Assembly: GCA_964536015.1 (NCBI GenBank)
Contig: CAZHVS010000013.1
Span: 1 to 64,000, forward strand
Source: CAZHVS01 sp964536015
GTDB taxonomy: Bacteria; Bacteroidota; Ignavibacteria; Ignavibacteriales; Ignavibacteriaceae
Length of the DNA stretch: 64,000 nt
Reading direction: 5' to 3'
In this document: piece after piece, positions 18,280-27,525 of the stretch
How positions within the stretch are numbered: position 1 is the stretch's first letter
Layout of the letters: each line of letters begins with the position of its first letter
Notes under the pieces: model-generated
The model's input: the letters and a program-made list of their open reading frames with translations, nothing else
Told to the model about the DNA's origin: nothing
Databases searched by the model: none
Position numbers and translations under genes: made by a program

Positions 18280-20604
18280 TTATTTGATTAAAACCATTTT
18301 TTTTGTTTCAGAATAAATTCCACTTCTTATTTGATAAAAATATACGCCACTTGGAAATTGACTTGCATTAAAAATTATGGAATGCTCTCCTTCTTTTTTA
18401 TTTTCGTCTATTAAAGTTGCCACTTCATTTCCAAGTACATTAAAAATTTTTAATGTAATGTGACCTGCTTTTTGTATTGAGTATTTAATTTCAGTTATTG
18501 GATTAAAAGGATTAGGATAATTCTGTTTCAATGAAAATTTTTCAGCAATATTTTTATTATCAACACTGGTTATAAAATTAGAATTCCCAGGTGATGGCTG
18601 CATAAATTTCCAGTTCCTTGATAAATCGGGTGATCTTCCAAATGAAATGTCAGTTTGCTGTGCATAAAAAGTAATCGAATCCAGTACCGTTGTTCCATTA
18701 GTATCTATAAGTGCTATAAATTCTCCCGACTTACTTAATTTGAAATTTGTATGTATTCCGGGCTGTGATGGTTGTTCATCGCACCAGATTAATAGATACT
18801 GCCCGGCATTAATATACAATGAGTCTTGAGTGAATCGCCACTTTTTCAGATTTGAAGAATTATCAGTCAGATATTTCCCTGTCAATAAAATGTTGTTTGA
18901 AGATGAATTATATAATTCAATCCAATCATCATAATCACCATTAGGGTCAATTATAGTCGTTTGGTTATCAGCCATAAATTCATTTATCACAATACCATAA
19001 GCATTAATACTTGATGATAATACTATTGGACCTTTTCGTGGATAAATTTGTGATTGGTTAAGATTATCTTTTAAATAGATTACAAAAGTGCCGGAAGTAT
19101 TTTGTCCAAGAGGTGGAATTACACCAACATACCTATCAGCTTCTTCAACTTTTTTAGTATTTGCAACAGGAGAAAAAGTTAATTGGTAATTCTCCGGTGT
19201 TGAAGTTCCGGTCTTTGTAAATTTTATTAATGCTTCATTAATTCCTGCTTTGCTAAAAGCTGATACATAGACTTTAATGGAATCGGTTGGTGAAGGATTT
19301 TTTGGTTCGAATTCAATTTTATATGCAATTGGATTTGCGGTCTGATATGATAATTGCCCCAGTAATGAAGTGTTCCTTAAATTCACAAATTGTTTTAATC
19401 CATATTTAACATGAAGCTTGGAATATCCGCTTGCAGAATATGAATTTGTAAAATCATTCATTGTAAAACCATAATCTTTAGTACGAAAAGTATCAATAAT
19501 AGCATAAGGTGTAATCATTTGTTTGATACTGTCAATTCTTGTTTCCCAGTTGTTTAACAAAAAAACATTCGCTCGATAAAACTCAAGAAAATGAGTATAA
19601 AGATTTCTGTATTGAGAAACCGCTAGTAATTTTTCTGCAAGAGGACGTGTTCCGCCAACTACTTTAGGAAAATTATATGGATTGGCAGTAGTCCAGTTAT
19701 TTCCTGACCAATCAATGCCATAAGTATTGTCATAGTCATAAGGGATTAAATGAAAAAGTTCTTTACCTGGTTCGTAGTAAAGATAATAGTTATTCATCAA
19801 TGACCAGTAATCATCCCAGCTTCCTGTAAGAATATTTATTGCAAAGTATTGCAGAATATTCGGAACATCAAGAATTTTTTCCAGCGAATCAGCAAGTTGA
19901 GAAGTGGGAGTATTATTCAGAATGGAAATAAATCTAACAAGTTGTGTAAAATCATTTTGCTGAGAATTGGTTTTTAGTTCGTAAACTTTTCTGCCATTGT
20001 CATTAAGATTAATATAAGTCTGTGGATCGTTTCCAAGATATAAAAGATTTGCTGGATATAAACACTTCCAAAGATTTCCTGAGAAATTCGAAAAATTTTT
20101 CTTCAGAAATTTTTTATTTATATCTTCTACAAAAATATACAAACCATAATACCTGTTATTAATATAGACTTCCACATGAGCGGCTCTTGATGCGGGCAAG
20201 CCAATAGACTTAAAATGATCAAAACATAGTTTGCTTCTGATAATTGATGGATCATTATGTTCACCATTTAGATTCATCTCATCAACATCATAAAAAGTTT
20301 GCCCATCTCTATAAGTATCAAAAGAAACTTTGAAAGATTTTTTTTGAGAATTTCTTGAAGTGTTACCTCTTAATCTGAAACCAACAGAATCGACTGTTTC
20401 ATCTATCCATTTATTTCGAAATCTGAATGATGCAAAATGCTCACTATCGCTTTCAACATGGTTATAAATCCAGTTTAATGCAGCAGTGTCAATTGTTATA
20501 TCAACTCTTCCGACCTGTGTATCATCAAATAACTTCCAACTAATATTTTGCGAAAAAATTAATGCATTAAAAACAAAAAAAACGTAAAATAACTTCCTGA
20601 GCAT
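18280..20604 (-). CDS. CotH-family protein with lamin-tail domain and T9SS tail
   Basis: The start is taken at the ATG at 20604 (MLRKLFYVFFVFNALIFSQ, a signal peptide). A TTG four codons upstream is possible but would weaken the signal. Residues ~25-380 are a CotH domain: VGFRLRGNTSRNSQKKSFKV, EMNLNGEHNDPSIIRSKL, YGLYIFVEDIN and LIPYDYDNTYG. Related CotH proteins are atypical protein kinases of spore coats, and many extracellular homologues in environmental bacteria lack an assigned role. Residues ~545-680 are a lamin-tail domain (INEFMADN, DDWIELYN, ISFGRSPDL). The tail has KQNYPNPFNP and ends KKMVLIK. First gene of a likely three-gene unit, with a 10-bp inverted repeat ~50 bp upstream. Confidence 0.88.
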   Translation of the reverse strand: MLRKLFYVFFVFNALIFSQNISWKLFDDTQVGRVDITIDTAALNWIYNHVESDSEHFASFRFRNKWIDETVDSVGFRLRGNTSRNSQKKSFKVSFDTYRDGQTFYDVDEMNLNGEHNDPSIIRSKLCFDHFKSIGLPASRAAHVEVYINNRYYGLYIFVEDINKKFLKKNFSNFSGNLWKCLYPANLLYLGNDPQTYINLNDNGRKVYELKTNSQQNDFTQLVRFISILNNTPTSQLADSLEKILDVPNILQYFAINILTGSWDDYWSLMNNYYLYYEPGKELFHLIPYDYDNTYGIDWSGNNWTTANPYNFPKVVGGTRPLAEKLLAVSQYRNLYTHFLEFYRANVFLLNNWETRIDSIKQMITPYAIIDTFRTKDYGFTMNDFTNSYSASGYSKLHVKYGLKQFVNLRNTSLLGQLSYQTANPIAYKIEFEPKNPSPTDSIKVYVSAFSKAGINEALIKFTKTGTSTPENYQLTFSPVANTKKVEEADRYVGVIPPLGQNTSGTFVIYLKDNLNQSQIYPRKGPIVLSSSINAYGIVINEFMADNQTTIIDPNGDYDDWIELYNSSSNNILLTGKYLTDNSSNLKKWRFTQDSLYINAGQYLLIWCDEQPSQPGIHTNFKLSKSGEFIALIDTNGTTVLDSITFYAQQTDISFGRSPDLSRNWKFMQPSPGNSNFITSVDNKNIAEKFSLKQNYPNPFNPITEIKYSIQKAGHITLKIFNVLGNEVATLIDENKKEGEHSIIFNASQFPSGVYFYQIRSGIYSETKKMVLIK

Positions 20605-20652
20605 TAAACTTATCAATTCACTTTCTTACAAGAATAATTAAAATATAAAATA

Positions 20653-20694
20653 GTGTTTTCAACCTTATTGAATTTCACATAATATTGAAAACAC
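20653..20694. promoter_or_regulatory. 10-bp perfect inverted repeat upstream of the CotH gene
   Basis: GTGTTTTCAA (20653-20662) and TTGAAAACAC (20685-20694) are exact reverse complements separated by 22 bp. The site lies 49-90 bp upstream of the CotH start. It has no T-run, so an operator is more likely than a terminator. Confidence 0.4.
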
Positions 20695-20756
20695 ATACTT
20701 AAATTATGAAAAAGTTTTGTTAATTAAATGGTTAAAGAAGGATTTCCGACACACAA

Positions 20757-20807
20757 TTAAAAAGGTCAAAGAGAACACTTAAAGATTAATAGAGTTTCCT
20801 TGACCTT
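20757..20807 (-). terminator. Terminator-like hairpin after the 580-aa repeat protein gene
   Basis: AAGGTCAA (20762-20769) pairs with TTGACCTT (20800-20807), with further partial pairing inward. On the minus strand the stem is followed by T5. It lies 50 bp past the stop at 20857. The loop is long (~30 nt), so the call is moderate. Confidence 0.5.
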
Positions 20808-20856
20808 AGTTTTTCTTATGAAAGAAAAATAAATGAAAAATTGACAAGATTTAATT

Positions 20857-22599
20857 TTACTTCACCAAACACATTTTTTTAACATCAGTAAAATTGCCTG
20901 CTTTTAATTGATAATAATAAATACCGCTTGCCAATTTACTACCATCAAAATTTATAGAATATCTTCCCGCATCCTGTTCTTCACTTACTAATGTTTTTAT
21001 CTCTGTACTAAGTACATCATACAATTTCAAAGTTACAAATTCTCTTGCAGGAATTGAATACCGAATACTTGTTACTGGGTTAAATGGATTTGGATAATTT
21101 TGTTCTAACAAAAAATTTCCTGGTGAAACAACATCAATTTTAATAACATCTGAATATATAGATGTACCATCAAAATCAACTTGCTTTAACCTGTAAGAAT
21201 ATTTTCCAAAACTTTGGATAGCATCAGTGAATGAATAAATATGTTGAGTTAATGATGTTCCATTTCCCTGTACAAATGCAATTGGTATAAACTCTTCATC
21301 AGCTTTCTTTCTTTCAATAAAAAATCCTTTATTATTCTTTTCAGTAGCAGTTGACCAGTTTAAAATTACTTTATTATCTATCTTATGTGCAGAGAAAGAA
21401 ATTAACTCGACAGGAATAAACAGATTAAGTTTAATCAGCCATACATCATGAACCCCAGCTCCAAAAGAAAGAGTATGTCCTGTTACTATCAAACCACCAT
21501 CGTCAGTATAGTTAATAAAATAACCTATATCAGATTGAGCACCGCCCAGCGTTTTCATCCATTGCTGATTTCCCGAAGAATCAGTCTTTACAATCCATAC
21601 ATCTTCACTTCCAGCCCCATAGGATAAAGTATAACCTGCGACAACATATCCTCCATCATTTGTCTGAATGACACCATTTCCATAATCTCTTCCAGAGCCG
21701 CCATAGGTTTTTTCCCAGATAGTATTACCATTTGAATCTGTTTTAATTAGCAGCATATCATCAAGTCCAGCACCTGTTGATGCAGTATAACCTGTAATAA
21801 GGTAACCCCCTTCTAATAACTGTTTAACACAATATCCTCTGTCAACATCAGTGCCTCCAAAAGCTTTGAACCAGATTTGATTTCCTGATGAGTCAGTTTT
21901 TATAAGCAGCACATTTCCAACTGCGCCGGGTCCTAGTGAGTAAGTCCAACCTGTAATAATAAACCCGCCATCAGATGTTTGTTGAACGAATCTTGCACCA
22001 TCAGAACTCATTCCCCCTAAAGTTTTTTTCCAGATATCATTACCATTTTGATCTGTTTTAATCAACCAAACATCTCTGCTGCCAGCACCATAAGAAGAAG
22101 TTGCTCCGGCAATTATGTAACCACCATCTGTTGTCTGCTGAACTGAATAAGCTTCTTCATCCTGCGTCCCTCCAAAAGTCTTACTCCATACTAAATTACC
22201 AGCAGTATCTGTTTTAATCAGATAAACATCATTTAAACCAGCTCCTAAAGATTTTGTATATCCTGCAATTATGTAACCACCATCAGTTGTTTGTTGAACT
22301 GCATTTCCTTCTTCATCGTTGTTTCCTCCAAATGTCTTATTCCAAAGTTGATTTCCAAAAGGGTCTGTTTTTATAAGCCATACATTTCTTCCACTGATTG
22401 TTCCAAATGACCTTGTATAACCGGTAATTATGAATCCAGCATCTGATGTTTGCTGAACGGCATAACCTACATCTATATTGGTTCCTCCATATGTTTTTGT
22501 CCATAATGTATCCGGTGATTGAGGTAAAATGAATTCAACCCAAATGAAAAAAAAAGAAAGGATGAAAAAATTAAATGAATGATTCTTAAATTTATTCAT
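20857..22599 (-). CDS. Secreted seven-repeat propeller-like protein with T9SS tail
   Basis: Signal peptide of ~26 residues (ending VEFILPQ). Seven tandem repeats of ~53 residues follow, each with the consensus KTFGG, AVQQTxDGGYIIAGYT, SxGAG, DVWLIKTDxxGN, W. This is the pattern of Kelch/SBBP-like beta-propeller blades; seven blades would close one propeller. Residues ~385-490 are a fibronectin-like spacer found before many sorting domains here (VELISFSAHKIDNKVILNWSTATE, FIERK, YRLKQVDFDG). The type-A tail has EQNYPNPFNP and ends KKMCLVK. No catalytic site is seen; it is probably a binding or scaffold protein outside the cell. It follows the LamG gene by 28 bp and likely shares its promoter. 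Confidence 0.85.
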   Translation of the reverse strand: MNKFKNHSFNFFILSFFFIWVEFILPQSPDTLWTKTYGGTNIDVGYAVQQTSDAGFIITGYTRSFGTISGRNVWLIKTDPFGNQLWNKTFGGNNDEEGNAVQQTTDGGYIIAGYTKSLGAGLNDVYLIKTDTAGNLVWSKTFGGTQDEEAYSVQQTTDGGYIIAGATSSYGAGSRDVWLIKTDQNGNDIWKKTLGGMSSDGARFVQQTSDGGFIITGWTYSLGPGAVGNVLLIKTDSSGNQIWFKAFGGTDVDRGYCVKQLLEGGYLITGYTASTGAGLDDMLLIKTDSNGNTIWEKTYGGSGRDYGNGVIQTNDGGYVVAGYTLSYGAGSEDVWIVKTDSSGNQQWMKTLGGAQSDIGYFINYTDDGGLIVTGHTLSFGAGVHDVWLIKLNLFIPVELISFSAHKIDNKVILNWSTATEKNNKGFFIERKKADEEFIPIAFVQGNGTSLTQHIYSFTDAIQSFGKYSYRLKQVDFDGTSIYSDVIKIDVVSPGNFLLEQNYPNPFNPVTSIRYSIPAREFVTLKLYDVLSTEIKTLVSEEQDAGRYSINFDGSKLASGIYYYQLKAGNFTDVKKMCLVK

Positions 22600-22627
22600 A
22601 ATTGCCTTCCAGATTAAATAAATAAGA

Positions 22628-24259
22628 TTATTTCAAAAATAACATCTTCTTTGTATTTATAAATAAGCCAGCTGTTAATCTATAGTAATAAATTCCACTT
22701 GCTAAAATACTACCATCAAAATTTACAGAATATTTCCCTGCTTCCTGTTCTTCGTTTATTAGAGTTTTTATTTCATTTCCAAGTGCATCAAATATTTTTA
22801 ATGTCACAAATTCTTTTGTTGGAATTTCATATCGAATTTTTGTTGCTGGATTAAAAGGATTAGGAAAGTTTTGATAAAGTGCAAATTCGGTTGGAAAATT
22901 AACCTCTACTTCAACTTCATATGAATATGAAAATTTTCCATCTATATCAATTTGTTTGAGGCGATAGAAATAACGACCTGGAATTAGTATATTATCCCTG
23001 AAACTATATTCGTTTGGAGTATTACATGTTCCTGCACCAGAAATGAATCCTAACTTAATCCAATCTTTTTCTAAAACTATCCCACTAATGAAAGACTCAA
23101 CAATTTTTCTCTCAACTTCAAATCCATAATTGTTTATTTCTGTTTCAGTATTCCAGCATACAATTATATTTTTATTGTTTACATTTACTGTGAAGGTAGT
23201 TAGCTCTATGGGAATAGGCGCATCTGATACTACCCATTGAGAAGTCTCTACGGGATCCAATACGCTAAACCATGTCATATTAGCATTACCATCAAAAACG
23301 GGTGTTGTGCGATTATCAGGAGCAGTACCACCAAATCCATATGTAAGATAAAAATAATTGTTAGTATTAGAAGCTATAATATTAGTTTCGTCAACACCCG
23401 CACCAGCAACTGTGTAAAGTGTTTTACCATTCCATGCACCAGTTACGAATGCTCTGTCATCATCCCTTATTAATTTATTTGGTATATCACTGGTCGAATG
23501 CACATCTATTAGTGCAGAATAAAAAGTTCCATTAGCAAGTCCTTTAGAATCAGTTATTGTAGTCCCTGAATTCTCATTAAAATTCCAATAGCTTTTGCAG
23601 TATGCATCTTGAACCGTTGAAGTAGAAGTCATTTGAGTCTGAATGTCAGATTGCGATAATGCAACATTCCATATTCTCACCTCATCTATATAACCAACAA
23701 AAAATCCATATCCCCATGGAAGTCTTCCCATGTTTAATCGGCAGTCTGTATTTGCTCTAATGTTTCCAGTCAAAGAAGCCGTTCCTTGAAGAGTTCCATT
23801 TATATATAGCTTTACATTGGAGCCATCATATGTACCTGCAAGAAAATACCATGTATTAGCGCTGGGATTAATTGTTGAATTTACTGTTGCAGTTGTTCCA
23901 GAAGTATTTTCAACAGTAAACTGTATTTTGTTCCCCGTCTTTGTATTTCTAAGCCAAAACTGTCCGTGTTCCGTTGAAACGTTAAGGGTGTTGTGAGTAG
24001 CATACGCTATATAAGTTGCGTATTGACCTTCTCGCTCATCGTGATTTGACACCGACCAATTACCCGGGTCAGTAGTCCATTTTACCCATGCTGTTATCGT
24101 CATTTGGTTTGTAAATCCAAAATTAGGTTGACCACAGTAAATAAAATCGCCGTGCGAGTTAAATGTATAATTCTGAAAATTTATTGCAGACCCAGCTTGC
24201 CCAAATGATATGACTTGATATAAAAAAAATAAAATTACTTTAATAATATTTTTTTTCAT
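22628..24259 (-). CDS. Secreted LamG-domain protein with T9SS tail
   Basis: Signal peptide of ~20 residues (ending VISFGQ). A single LamG domain lies at ~25-245 (MTITAWVKWT, WYFLAGTYDGSNVKLYINGTLQG, GYIDEVRIWNVALS, YWNFNENSG). A region at ~250-350 (AFVTGAWNGKTLYTVAGAG, YYLTYGFGG-like) probably packs against it. A fibronectin-like spacer then leads to a type-A tail (YQNFPNPFNP, with F for Y; ends KKMLFLK). The tail closely resembles that of the downstream 580-aa protein (EFVTLKI, EIKTL, SGIYYYRL), suggesting recent shared origin. Probably binds a carbohydrate or surface polymer. A good Bacteroidota promoter sits 44-74 bp upstream. Confidence 0.85.
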   Translation of the reverse strand: MKKNIIKVILFFLYQVISFGQAGSAINFQNYTFNSHGDFIYCGQPNFGFTNQMTITAWVKWTTDPGNWSVSNHDEREGQYATYIAYATHNTLNVSTEHGQFWLRNTKTGNKIQFTVENTSGTTATVNSTINPSANTWYFLAGTYDGSNVKLYINGTLQGTASLTGNIRANTDCRLNMGRLPWGYGFFVGYIDEVRIWNVALSQSDIQTQMTSTSTVQDAYCKSYWNFNENSGTTITDSKGLANGTFYSALIDVHSTSDIPNKLIRDDDRAFVTGAWNGKTLYTVAGAGVDETNIIASNTNNYFYLTYGFGGTAPDNRTTPVFDGNANMTWFSVLDPVETSQWVVSDAPIPIELTTFTVNVNNKNIIVCWNTETEINNYGFEVERKIVESFISGIVLEKDWIKLGFISGAGTCNTPNEYSFRDNILIPGRYFYRLKQIDIDGKFSYSYEVEVEVNFPTEFALYQNFPNPFNPATKIRYEIPTKEFVTLKIFDALGNEIKTLINEEQEAGKYSVNFDGSILASGIYYYRLTAGLFINTKKMLFLK

Positions 24260-24302
24260 GCTAGTATCCCCTTATTCTTATAAAACTAACACATTTTTAT
24301 AT

Positions 24303-24333
24303 TAAACATACAATATTCAGTAATAATTACAAA
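24303..24333 (-). promoter_or_regulatory. Bacteroidota-type promoter for the LamG / repeat-protein pair
   Basis: On the minus strand TTTG (24333-24330) is followed after exactly 19 nt by TATGTTTA (24310-24303), which is 7 of 8 to TAnnTTTG. Predicted start near 24297, giving a leader of ~38 nt before the ATG at 24259, with an AAGGGG-type ribosome site in between. Confidence 0.55.
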
Positions 24334-24355
24334 ACCGTTAATTAAAATTAAAGTG

Positions 24356-27300
24356 TCATTTAAGTATCATCATCTTTTTAACAGAATTGAATTTGTCACA
24401 TTCAAGTTTATAAAAATAAACACCGCTCGAAAGTTTAGATGCATTAAATTCCAACTGATGATGACCAGCATCTTTAAATTCATCATTTATTAAAATTGCC
24501 ACTTCATTACCAAGAACATCAAATATTTTCAATTTAACTTTTCCACTTATCGGTAAAGAATATTTTATAGATGTTGAAGGATTAAACGGATTGGGATAAT
24601 TCTGTCTCAATTCAAATTGTTGTGGCAAGTGTTGTTTATCACTTATATTTACAATGGAATAATCATAAACAAAAAATTCATTCGCTTCAATATTTCCATT
24701 TCCATTTCCTGCAGGAACTTGGTTAAGGAGTGCACCACCATCCTGTGTTTGATATTGTCCCACAGCTATGTATAACCTTGCGGGAATGTATTCAAATTCA
24801 GATTGAATATTTAAAGTACCTTCAACATAATTACCGGCAAAACTCTGTACGCCGCCATTATGTTCAAACCATCCTGCCCAGTTATTTGTACTTTCATTTC
24901 CAAGATATGCACCCCAGCCAACAACACTACCAGTCTTTATCCAGGGAGCATTTACTGGAGTCTTAAGTGAGTCTGTTACAAAAATGAAAACATCTTTGCC
25001 CTGTGATTGAGCCGATTGAGTAGCAACATAAAGTTGTGTTCCGTTCCAGCCTAAATATAAATCAACATTATTATTTGTCGCAGCTTTAATAACATTTGTA
25101 ACATCAAGCTGTCCATCCATTGTAAATTGATTTCCGGTACTTCCACCACCAAGATTAATGTGATAATCAAGACCATTGTTATTATCCCATGTGTTATCAA
25201 TATAATGAATTACAAAAGCAATACTATTTACACTTTGAATTGCATTATTAAATGGACCAATCTTTATTCTTAACTTGCCACTATCCGGTCCACTCATTGG
25301 TGATTCAACGGCGGGTCCTGTTCCATTAAACTTTACAGTTCCTGATGGCCAATAAATACTGTCAGGTGTCTGCCATTGACTTCCTGAATAATTTATTCCC
25401 CAGTGAAGTTTTCCACTTTTAGTTGCATTATTAACTACAACAACAATTGAATCATTTTTGGTTGGATTAACAGGAGACCACACAACTGAGCTTGTTCCTC
25501 CACCACCGCTTCCCTGCAATCTACCAATCCAGCAATGACGAATCGGTGATTTCCCCACATTTCCCTGTCCATCGACTGCTTCAATGTAATAATCAATTAA
25601 TGTATCCTGTAAACCTGTTATAGCTGTTGAGTATTCTTTAGCTTTAAGAAGTGGTGTGGGATTAGTATTAGATGGTTTATCAATGCCAGCAAGATTAATT
25701 TCAATCCAGTTAGTTACATCATTTCCACCAACATAAGTTTCATTATCAATTGTTGAAGTTGAATTGACCCCATCTTTATCGAAACGATATTTTAATTTAA
25801 CTGATTGAAGATTGCTTTTATCATATACATAAGTCCAAATTGTTACATCTCGGGTTTGGTTAATCCCCCACTCTGTTCCTCCCGGGTTATATGGTTCTCT
25901 TTGAGGAAGAAAAATAGTCGGTGGAGTTAAATCCTGCCCGGTTACCTGTTGAGCGTATTGAATAGCTTGATTTGAAGCTCGTGTCGGATGTGAATCCCAT
26001 ATTCCATTTAATGACCCATCCCAATACCAATAACAACTTGTTTCACCAACAAGAAGATATTTCCATGCATTAATAGTATTTGGATCATTTGGGTTTATCT
26101 GGTTTGCAGTAAGCACTAAATTTTTTGCAGCAGTTATAACCCCCCAGGAATTATAATCAGGACTATATCCCTGGTTATTCGGATCACCGAGCCATTTTTT
26201 AAATTCCGGATCACCATTATCAGCACCGCTCCAAGAGCCATCTTCAACGTGAATTACATCATTCTGAGCAGGTGGAAACATTTGTAAATAATCCTGTACT
26301 GTTGTACATACAAATCTTGATGGATTAGTAAGCAGCCAATTAACAAAACTCTGGAAGTTTGAATTGTAGTAACTTTCGCTTCCTCCGCCATAATTATCTC
26401 CATCGTGATGAAGTACAATCAAAATTGGATGAGCTGGATCAGTGTTATAACTTTCAAGTTGACTCATTACCGCTTCATAATTTAATGCACCAAAGCCGCC
26501 GCGTCCATCTTCATTTCCCATATATCTATCGCAGGGAACAGCAATTATTCTGGTTTTATTTCCTGTTACAGGATCAACGTATTCAACAAAATGAGGCTGC
26601 CTTCCCCATCTTGCAGAATTTCTTGTTGGTGCCCATAATCCATTTAGTTGAACCCAATCATTTGGATTGGGATTAAGTACGTCGCTTTTATTCATCTCAT
26701 AAATGTTCCCTGAAGTATTAAAAGGATAATCAACGCATGTTCTATCGAAATGAATATTATCTACCAATACCCACTCAAAACCTTCATCAACAAGTGCAGG
26801 AATCATTCTTGGTGTAAAAGCATTTTCGGGAGGAAAAATTCCTTTTGAATAAGTTCCAGGAAAATTTGTCTGAAACATTTGTTTGTGCATTTGTATTTGC
26901 TTTCTAACATCTGTGTAATCAAGCAAACCCATTAAAGGATGAAAATAACCAAACCCTACCATATCTAAACGAGGATTATTTAAACTTGTCTTGGCATTTC
27001 TTATGGAATTCCAGGAAGATTTCCAATTCAAAAAATTTCCGTTTCCATTTAATTCGAGATTATTCAGATTTTCAATCAGAGAACCCGAAAAACTAACCTG
27101 TGCACCTGCATTTGGTAGATTAGCATTAATTAATTTTTGAACAGCGTTTTTTGGCCAGGATGTGTATGGACCAGTTCGTTGATTATGCACATCAATAACG
27201 GAAAAAGGATAACGATTATTTGATTCTGTTTGGATTATTGATTCATATGGCCAGTAAATAGGTTGATGCATATGCCAGAGAAATGCAATGTATATTGGGG

Positions 27301-27394
27301 TTGTTAATTGCTTTGATTTTTCATCTTTCTTCTCGTTTCCGGTAAAACCGAAAATAAAAGCTATAATAATCAATAACGCTATTAATCGTCTCAT
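24356..27394 (-). CDS. Secreted GH57-like glycoside hydrolase with T9SS tail (1012 aa)
   Basis: N-terminal hydrophobic signal (RRLIALLIIIAFIFGF). The GH57-type region spans roughly 30-400. Motif 1 is WHMHQPIYWP. GIFPPENAF carries E190, the expected catalytic nucleophile. LHHDGDNYGGG carries D331/D333, one of which would be the acid/base. GH57 enzymes act on alpha-glucans, but distant members have unknown substrates and most known ones are intracellular, so export here is notable. Residues ~500-780 hold beta-sandwich modules (VWSPVNPTKNDSIVVVV, LHWGINYSG) resembling starch-binding or Ig-like units. Residues ~780-920 resemble a DOMON/CBM9-like region (FTMDGQLDVT, LYLGWNG, YIAVGQYQ). Type-A tail RQNYPNPFNP, ending KKMMILK. 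A GGAG ribosome site precedes the start. Confidence 0.75.
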   Translation of the reverse strand: MRRLIALLIIIAFIFGFTGNEKKDEKSKQLTTPIYIAFLWHMHQPIYWPYESIIQTESNNRYPFSVIDVHNQRTGPYTSWPKNAVQKLINANLPNAGAQVSFSGSLIENLNNLELNGNGNFLNWKSSWNSIRNAKTSLNNPRLDMVGFGYFHPLMGLLDYTDVRKQIQMHKQMFQTNFPGTYSKGIFPPENAFTPRMIPALVDEGFEWVLVDNIHFDRTCVDYPFNTSGNIYEMNKSDVLNPNPNDWVQLNGLWAPTRNSARWGRQPHFVEYVDPVTGNKTRIIAVPCDRYMGNEDGRGGFGALNYEAVMSQLESYNTDPAHPILIVLHHDGDNYGGGSESYYNSNFQSFVNWLLTNPSRFVCTTVQDYLQMFPPAQNDVIHVEDGSWSGADNGDPEFKKWLGDPNNQGYSPDYNSWGVITAAKNLVLTANQINPNDPNTINAWKYLLVGETSCYWYWDGSLNGIWDSHPTRASNQAIQYAQQVTGQDLTPPTIFLPQREPYNPGGTEWGINQTRDVTIWTYVYDKSNLQSVKLKYRFDKDGVNSTSTIDNETYVGGNDVTNWIEINLAGIDKPSNTNPTPLLKAKEYSTAITGLQDTLIDYYIEAVDGQGNVGKSPIRHCWIGRLQGSGGGGTSSVVWSPVNPTKNDSIVVVVNNATKSGKLHWGINYSGSQWQTPDSIYWPSGTVKFNGTGPAVESPMSGPDSGKLRIKIGPFNNAIQSVNSIAFVIHYIDNTWDNNNGLDYHINLGGGSTGNQFTMDGQLDVTNVIKAATNNNVDLYLGWNGTQLYVATQSAQSQGKDVFIFVTDSLKTPVNAPWIKTGSVVGWGAYLGNESTNNWAGWFEHNGGVQSFAGNYVEGTLNIQSEFEYIPARLYIAVGQYQTQDGGALLNQVPAGNGNGNIEANEFFVYDYSIVNISDKQHLPQQFELRQNYPNPFNPSTSIKYSLPISGKVKLKIFDVLGNEVAILINDEFKDAGHHQLEFNASKLSSGVYFYKLECDKFNSVKKMMILK

Positions 27395-27525
27395 TTACTT
27401 ACTCCAGGAAATTCAATCTAATTCTAGTTGAAATATAAAAAAAGATTTTAACAATCCATTTAGGTAAAAACACGATCGCTAAAATTTCTCCTTAAATAAA
27501 TCAAATGAATGATAATTGAGTTAAA

